64,000 nucleotides of DNA from Hallerella sp963660435 (GTDB taxonomy: Bacteria; Fibrobacterota; Fibrobacteria; Fibrobacterales; Fibrobacteraceae): the NCBI GenBank assembly GCA_963660435.1, contig CAVKYI010000001.1:1-64000 (forward strand). The letters run 5' to 3'. A model generated the notes under the pieces. The model saw only the letters and a program-made list of their open reading frames with translations. It did not search any database and was not told where the DNA came from. This document shows, piece by piece, positions 60,445 to 64,000 of this stretch; position 1 is the stretch's first letter, and every line of letters begins with the position of its first letter. The position numbers and the translations under genes were made by a program.

Positions 60445-60473
60445 GGCCCGCTCTCGGCGGGCTTTTTGCGTTA
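60445..60473 (+). terminator. Intrinsic terminator of the FKBP gene
   Basis: GCCCGC-TCTCG-GCGGGC followed by TTTTTGCG. It ends about 5 nt before the ATG of the M23 peptidase at 60478, so that gene either has a promoter inside the FKBP gene or relies on readthrough. Confidence 0.8.
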
Positions 60474-60477
60474 TAAG

Positions 60478-61803
60478 ATGGAACGTCTTCTTTGCTCTCT
60501 ATTCCTATCGCTTGCCGTTTTCCTTTGCGCATCCTGCAGAGAAGGACGGCTCGAGGAACTTTCCCTGCGAATCGATTCGCTAAAGGCGGAACTTTCCCGA
60601 ATCGAATCGGAACGCGCTTCGTTTGAACGCAATCGTCTGCCGAAGCTTTCCGTCTTGAGCGATACGGTCCAGCCGGGCGAGGGTCTCTACCAGGTGTTGG
60701 AGAGGCTTCAGGTCCGCTTTGACGATAGGCGAACCATCGTTCTGGCAATCCAGGACAGCGTGGAGCTTTCGAACTTGCGGGTCGGCCAGGCGTTTCACGT
60801 CGCGCGCGATTCGGCGGGAAGCGTTCTCGTGTTCCGCTATTCCCCGAATCCGGCAACGGTACATCTGCTGCTTCGAAATTCTCCCGGCGAAACCTGGGAA
60901 TACAGGCTTGTGTCCAAGCCTCTGGTTGTCAGGCAGTCGGTGTTCGAAGGGACGATCCTCTCGGGTGGGACCTTGCATGGTACTCTCCTTTCGGTGGGAA
61001 TTCCAGCCCGAATGTCGGGAATCGTCGCCGGGGTTCTCCAGTGCAAGATTCCCTTTTCGAGCGTCCAGGCCGGGGATCGCTTCCGCATCATGCTCGAGGA
61101 ATCGTTTTACCGGGACAGCGTCTGGATTTCGGGCAAGGTTCTCTACGCCGAATTCGAAGGCAGAACGGTCGGGCATCACGAAGCGTTCCTGTACGAGGAA
61201 GACGATCCGAAGAGCACTTACAACGCCCACTATACGGCAAACGGCGAGGCTCTGATTTTCAACGGCCTTCGCTATCCGCTCGATCGTCTGCATGTGACGA
61301 GCCCTTTCGGTTCGAGAATCCATCCGATTACGGGCAAGCGCAAGATGCACAGCGGTATCGATTACGGCAGTCCCAAAGGTTCGCCGGTCTATGCGGTGGC
61401 GAAAGGAAAGGTTGTCGTTTCCGGCTATGACGACGCGAGCGGCAATAAAATCGCGATTCGCCATGCGGACAATTCGGTCAGCTACTACATGCACTTGAGC
61501 TCGCGCGGCGTCGGTGTCGGGCAGAGCGTCTCGGGCGGGCAGATCATTGGACGCGTAGGGAGCACGGGCCGCAGCACGGGTCCGCACCTTCACCTCGGGT
61601 TCAAGGATGCGCGCGGAAACTGGATAAACCCGAAGTCCAAGACGATGATCGCGACGCCAAGGCTTACGGGGGAACGCCTTTCTCGCCTGCAGGGGCAGGT
61701 CGCGGAAATCCGGGAAGAAATCGGGAAGACGGAATCCGCCGAACCCCAGGCGATCGAAGGTTCCACGGTGAAGGTCAGGCAACGGGTCGTATCAAGGCGC
61801 TGA
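60478..61803 (+). CDS. M23-family murein endopeptidase, membrane-anchored
   Basis: 441 aa. A signal/anchor sequence (MERLLCSLFLSLAVFLCASC) is followed by a short coiled coil (about 22-48), a LysM/OapA-like domain (DTVQPGEGLYQVLERLQV) and a C-terminal M23 (LytM) domain. The zinc ligands are intact: KMHSGIDYG (His, Asp) and GPHLHLGF (HxH). It should cleave peptide cross-links in peptidoglycan. A TTG at 60466 is less likely than the ATG at 60478. The start is very close to the FKBP terminator and no good SD is visible. Confidence 0.9.
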   Translation: MERLLCSLFLSLAVFLCASCREGRLEELSLRIDSLKAELSRIESERASFERNRLPKLSVLSDTVQPGEGLYQVLERLQVRFDDRRTIVLAIQDSVELSNLRVGQAFHVARDSAGSVLVFRYSPNPATVHLLLRNSPGETWEYRLVSKPLVVRQSVFEGTILSGGTLHGTLLSVGIPARMSGIVAGVLQCKIPFSSVQAGDRFRIMLEESFYRDSVWISGKVLYAEFEGRTVGHHEAFLYEEDDPKSTYNAHYTANGEALIFNGLRYPLDRLHVTSPFGSRIHPITGKRKMHSGIDYGSPKGSPVYAVAKGKVVVSGYDDASGNKIAIRHADNSVSYYMHLSSRGVGVGQSVSGGQIIGRVGSTGRSTGPHLHLGFKDARGNWINPKSKTMIATPRLTGERLSRLQGQVAEIREEIGKTESAEPQAIEGSTVKVRQRVVSRR

Positions 61804-63144
61804 AAATTCCCGAACGGCCATTCCGCGCTTTAGTTCGCGGAGAGCCTCTGCCGGGGAGAATGTCTCTTGTCTCTTGCGCTTTGCGGAACTCCAGTAGGGC
61901 TGGACTTGGGAACTGTACCTCGCGGTCCGCTTGAACGTCATGTCGCTTGCCAGCTCGACCGCTTTCTCTCTTGCGGAATCCGCATCGGCGATATAGAAGT
62001 CCGGTTCAAGTCCGTAGCGGTGATAGCTCTTGAAATCCTTGTCGAGGAAAAGGAAGGAGGTCGCGACGCCGAAAGCGCTGTCCGGCGTTGTCGCGTAGGT
62101 CTGCCCGATCCCCTTTCCGAAGGAATTGGTCCCGACGACGGGAGCCTTCAGGTTCGAGGCGAGAGCGGCGGCAAAGAGTTCCGTACAGCTTGCGCTGCCG
62201 CTATCGAGCATCATCACGTAGTATCTCCCTGCGCCGATTCCGTCCTTCTCCGCCGTGACGGCTTGCTCGGACGAATCCCTGCCCCCTTTTTCGTAGCCCC
62301 ACTTTCTTTCGACGATGACCGTATCGCCGCGACGGAGAACAGCCTTGGCCATGCGTTCGCAAAGGTTCACCGAACCGCCCCCGTTGCCGCGCAAGTCGAG
62401 AACGGTCGATGTGGCGCCCTTGGTTTCTTCGAGCGCCGCTTCGAATTCTAGGGCCGTTCCGTCGGAATCGAACCCGTTTGTCTTTCCGACGAATTCCGTC
62501 ACGCGGATTATCGGGATGTTTTCCGCGGAATCGAGAAAGACCGTCGGCGAGATAACCGCGGTCCTCGTCATTTCGATGGAGAGCGTGTCGTCGTCGCGCT
62601 GGACGGTAAAAGCGAAGGTATCCGTCTTTTTCTCAAGAATCGATTTGTACAGGGAATCGCTCCCGGAAAGCGAAACGCTGTCAAGCGCAAGAATGACGTC
62701 TCCTTTCGAAATTCCCGCCGAGGCCGCCGGCCCGACCCGAAAGACGGTCTTGACCCGGAGCGTCGAATCGAGTTCCATGCCGAACGCCTTGTCTTCCGTG
62801 TCCGATTCTCCGATAGCCGAAGAGAGTGCGGAATAATAAGCGTGGGGGTAGTATTTCGTGAGAGGGTCCGACATCGAAGCGTACATCACGAGGACATCCG
62901 CAACGTCCGCGTACTTTTCGTTGATAAGCGCAATCGCTGGACTTTCCAGATAGGTATCGGAATCTTCGAGTTCTTCCGCGGCCTTGTAGTAATAATAGTA
63001 GAGGAAGGAATAGTTGAACTGGAATTCCTTGCTTGCCTTCGAGGAAACCTTGACGTCCGGCGCGACGGTATCGGTCGAGCATCCGGAAAAATACGCCACG
63101 ATGGCGATGATCGCCACGGCGAGAAAAGACTTGCTCCCGGGCAT
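61792..63144 (-). CDS. S41-family (C-terminal processing) peptidase lipoprotein
   Basis: 450 aa. N-terminal signal with a probable lipobox FSGC (C22). A PDZ domain (about 115-190: VFRVGPAASAGISKGDVILAL, partly) is followed by the S41 domain. The Ser-Lys dyad lies in LDSGSASCTELFAAAL and GTNSFGKGIGQT. The family trims or degrades periplasmic proteins. It follows the LRR gene by 4 nt, so they form an operon. Its end overlaps the convergent M23 gene by 12 bp. Confidence 0.87.
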   Translation of the reverse strand: MPGSKSFLAVAIIAIVAYFSGCSTDTVAPDVKVSSKASKEFQFNYSFLYYYYYKAAEELEDSDTYLESPAIALINEKYADVADVLVMYASMSDPLTKYYPHAYYSALSSAIGESDTEDKAFGMELDSTLRVKTVFRVGPAASAGISKGDVILALDSVSLSGSDSLYKSILEKKTDTFAFTVQRDDDTLSIEMTRTAVISPTVFLDSAENIPIIRVTEFVGKTNGFDSDGTALEFEAALEETKGATSTVLDLRGNGGGSVNLCERMAKAVLRRGDTVIVERKWGYEKGGRDSSEQAVTAEKDGIGAGRYYVMMLDSGSASCTELFAAALASNLKAPVVGTNSFGKGIGQTYATTPDSAFGVATSFLFLDKDFKSYHRYGLEPDFYIADADSAREKAVELASDMTFKRTARYSSQVQPYWSSAKRKRQETFSPAEALRELKRGMAVREFSAP

Positions 63145-63148
63145 ATCG

Positions 63149-63901
63149 CTACGAATCGATTTTCAGCCCTTGCTTGCTTGCGAGGACCTTGGGAAGCGGT
63201 TCCGAAAGGGGATTGTTCACCAGGGAAAGCGACTTGAGCGAGGAGCATTCGGAAAGCTCTTCCGGAATGGAATCCAGCTCGTTTTCGTCGAGAATCAGTT
63301 CGCGAAGCTTTTGCAGCTTGCCGATGGAGGCCGGCAGGGCGACCAGGTTGTTGCCCGAAATCATCAGGAATTCAAGGTTCTCGAGTTCTCCGACGCTCGC
63401 GGGGATTGTCGAAAGGTCGTTGTTGTCGAGGTAGAGCTTTTCGAGATGCTTCATCTTTCCCAGGGTTTCGGGAATTTTCGAAAGCATGTTGTCGTGCAGG
63501 GAGAGCTTTTCCACGTTTTCCCAGCTCCCGATTTCGTCGGGCAGTCCGAGCAGCTGGTTTTTCGCGATGTTCACCGTTTTCAGGTTCTTGAACGCGCCGA
63601 CTTGCCTCGGAAGTTCGGACAGGCTGTTGTAGCCCAGGTACAGGTTTTCGAGGCCGGAAAGCTCGCCAATCGTTTCGGGAAGCTCCATCAGGTCGTTCTC
63701 GCTGACGGAAAGGCTCTTGAGATTCTTTAGCCGGCCGATTTCGTCGGGCAGTTCCACGAGCAGGTTCTGGTCGAGGACAAGTTCCTCTAGATCTTCGAGT
63801 TCGAAGAGTTGCGACGGAAGAAGTCGCAGGTGCATTCCCGCAAGATCCAGTTTCTTCGCTTTTTCGGCTTTTGCCTTGGCAATGACTTCGAGAAGATTCA
63901 T
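63149..63901 (-). CDS. Leucine-rich-repeat protein
   Basis: 250 aa. After a short helix (residues 1-20) come about nine 23-residue leucine-rich repeats of the LPxxIGxLxxLxxLxLxxNxL type, for example LPDEIGRLKNLKSLSVSEND and IPASVGELENLEFLMISGNN. No signal peptide is seen, so it is likely cytosolic. Such 'plant-like' LRRs bind proteins. Probably co-transcribed with the S41 peptidase gene. A CGGAG SD precedes the start. Confidence 0.85.
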   Translation of the reverse strand: MNLLEVIAKAKAEKAKKLDLAGMHLRLLPSQLFELEDLEELVLDQNLLVELPDEIGRLKNLKSLSVSENDLMELPETIGELSGLENLYLGYNSLSELPRQVGAFKNLKTVNIAKNQLLGLPDEIGSWENVEKLSLHDNMLSKIPETLGKMKHLEKLYLDNNDLSTIPASVGELENLEFLMISGNNLVALPASIGKLQKLRELILDENELDSIPEELSECSSLKSLSLVNNPLSEPLPKVLASKQGLKIDS

Positions 63902-63976
63902 CGTATCGACTCCGTTTTTTCAAATGATAGCATTTTTGCGCATTTTGCGGACTTTTTTTGGCAAAAGAGGGACTTT

Positions 63977-64000
63977 ATGCGCTTTTTCCGTTTACCGGGA
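63977..64000 (+). CDS. Possible start of a gene running out of the window
   Basis: ATG at 63977 with AAGAGG at 63965-63970 six nt upstream, reading MRFFRLPG to the window end. Too short to identify. Confidence 0.35.

Overview
The window reads as a chromosomal segment of a Fibrobacterota bacterium (Fibrobacter or Hallerella type). This is inferred from several things seen together. There is a TIGR02147-type regulator directly coupled to a DUF2341/LamG lipoprotein, there are many Ser-rich and TPR envelope lipoproteins, and one large envelope protein ends in a sorting-like domain. Promoter-like elements of the form CTAnnTT recall those of the Fibrobacteres-Chlorobi-Bacteroidetes group. No database search was possible, so genus level is uncertain.

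Layout. Positions 1-12.9 kb hold the 3' end of tuf and an almost uninterrupted S10-spc-alpha ribosomal operon (rpsJ to rplQ, with secY, infA and rpoA; rpsD is not in its usual place), closed by an intrinsic terminator. From 12.9 to 17.8 kb is a compact polysaccharide module: Wza-like exporter, Wzz-like chain-length protein, Wzy-like polymerase and a convergent Wzx-like flippase, with no glycosyltransferases between them. From 17.9 to 25.7 kb are tRNA-Leu(UAG), tig-clpP-clpX-lon-yggS (protein folding and turnover) and purA. From 25.7 to 35.7 kb are a Crp-family regulator, a PASTA protein, TPR and LolB-like lipoproteins, a giant M6-like protein with a destroyed zinc site, an FGE-like lipoprotein, an NlpE-like lipoprotein and a TrmA-family RNA methyltransferase.

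From 35.7 to 38.9 kb lies an MmeI-like (type IIL) restriction-modification gene. It is broken by a frameshift inside a degenerate heptanucleotide array, and it carries a second heptamer-bounded insertion with the stub of a four-helix-bundle (S23/IVP-type) gene. From 38.9 to 42.1 kb are a nitroreductase and the TIGR02147/LamG pair; 42.1-42.6 kb is a repeat-rich spacer. From 42.6 to 47.7 kb are minus-strand housekeeping genes (phosphoesterase, pseudouridine synthase, Ppx/GppA, an unknown protein, a histone H1-like protein, panB, recO, HIT). The rest holds tex, galE, uup, glmM-glmS-scpA, a YugP-type peptidase, an XRE regulator, an FKBP lipoprotein, an M23 peptidase, an S41 peptidase and a leucine-rich-repeat protein.

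Most distinctive observations: (1) a candidate phase-variable type IIL R-M gene controlled by 7-bp repeats, and a small inverted-heptamer element next to it; (2) a recurrent -10 element placed exactly 6 nt before several SD-less start codons, implying leaderless mRNAs; (3) a 1135-aa M6-family pseudoprotease; (4) structured, possibly regulatory leaders before tex, purA and glmM.
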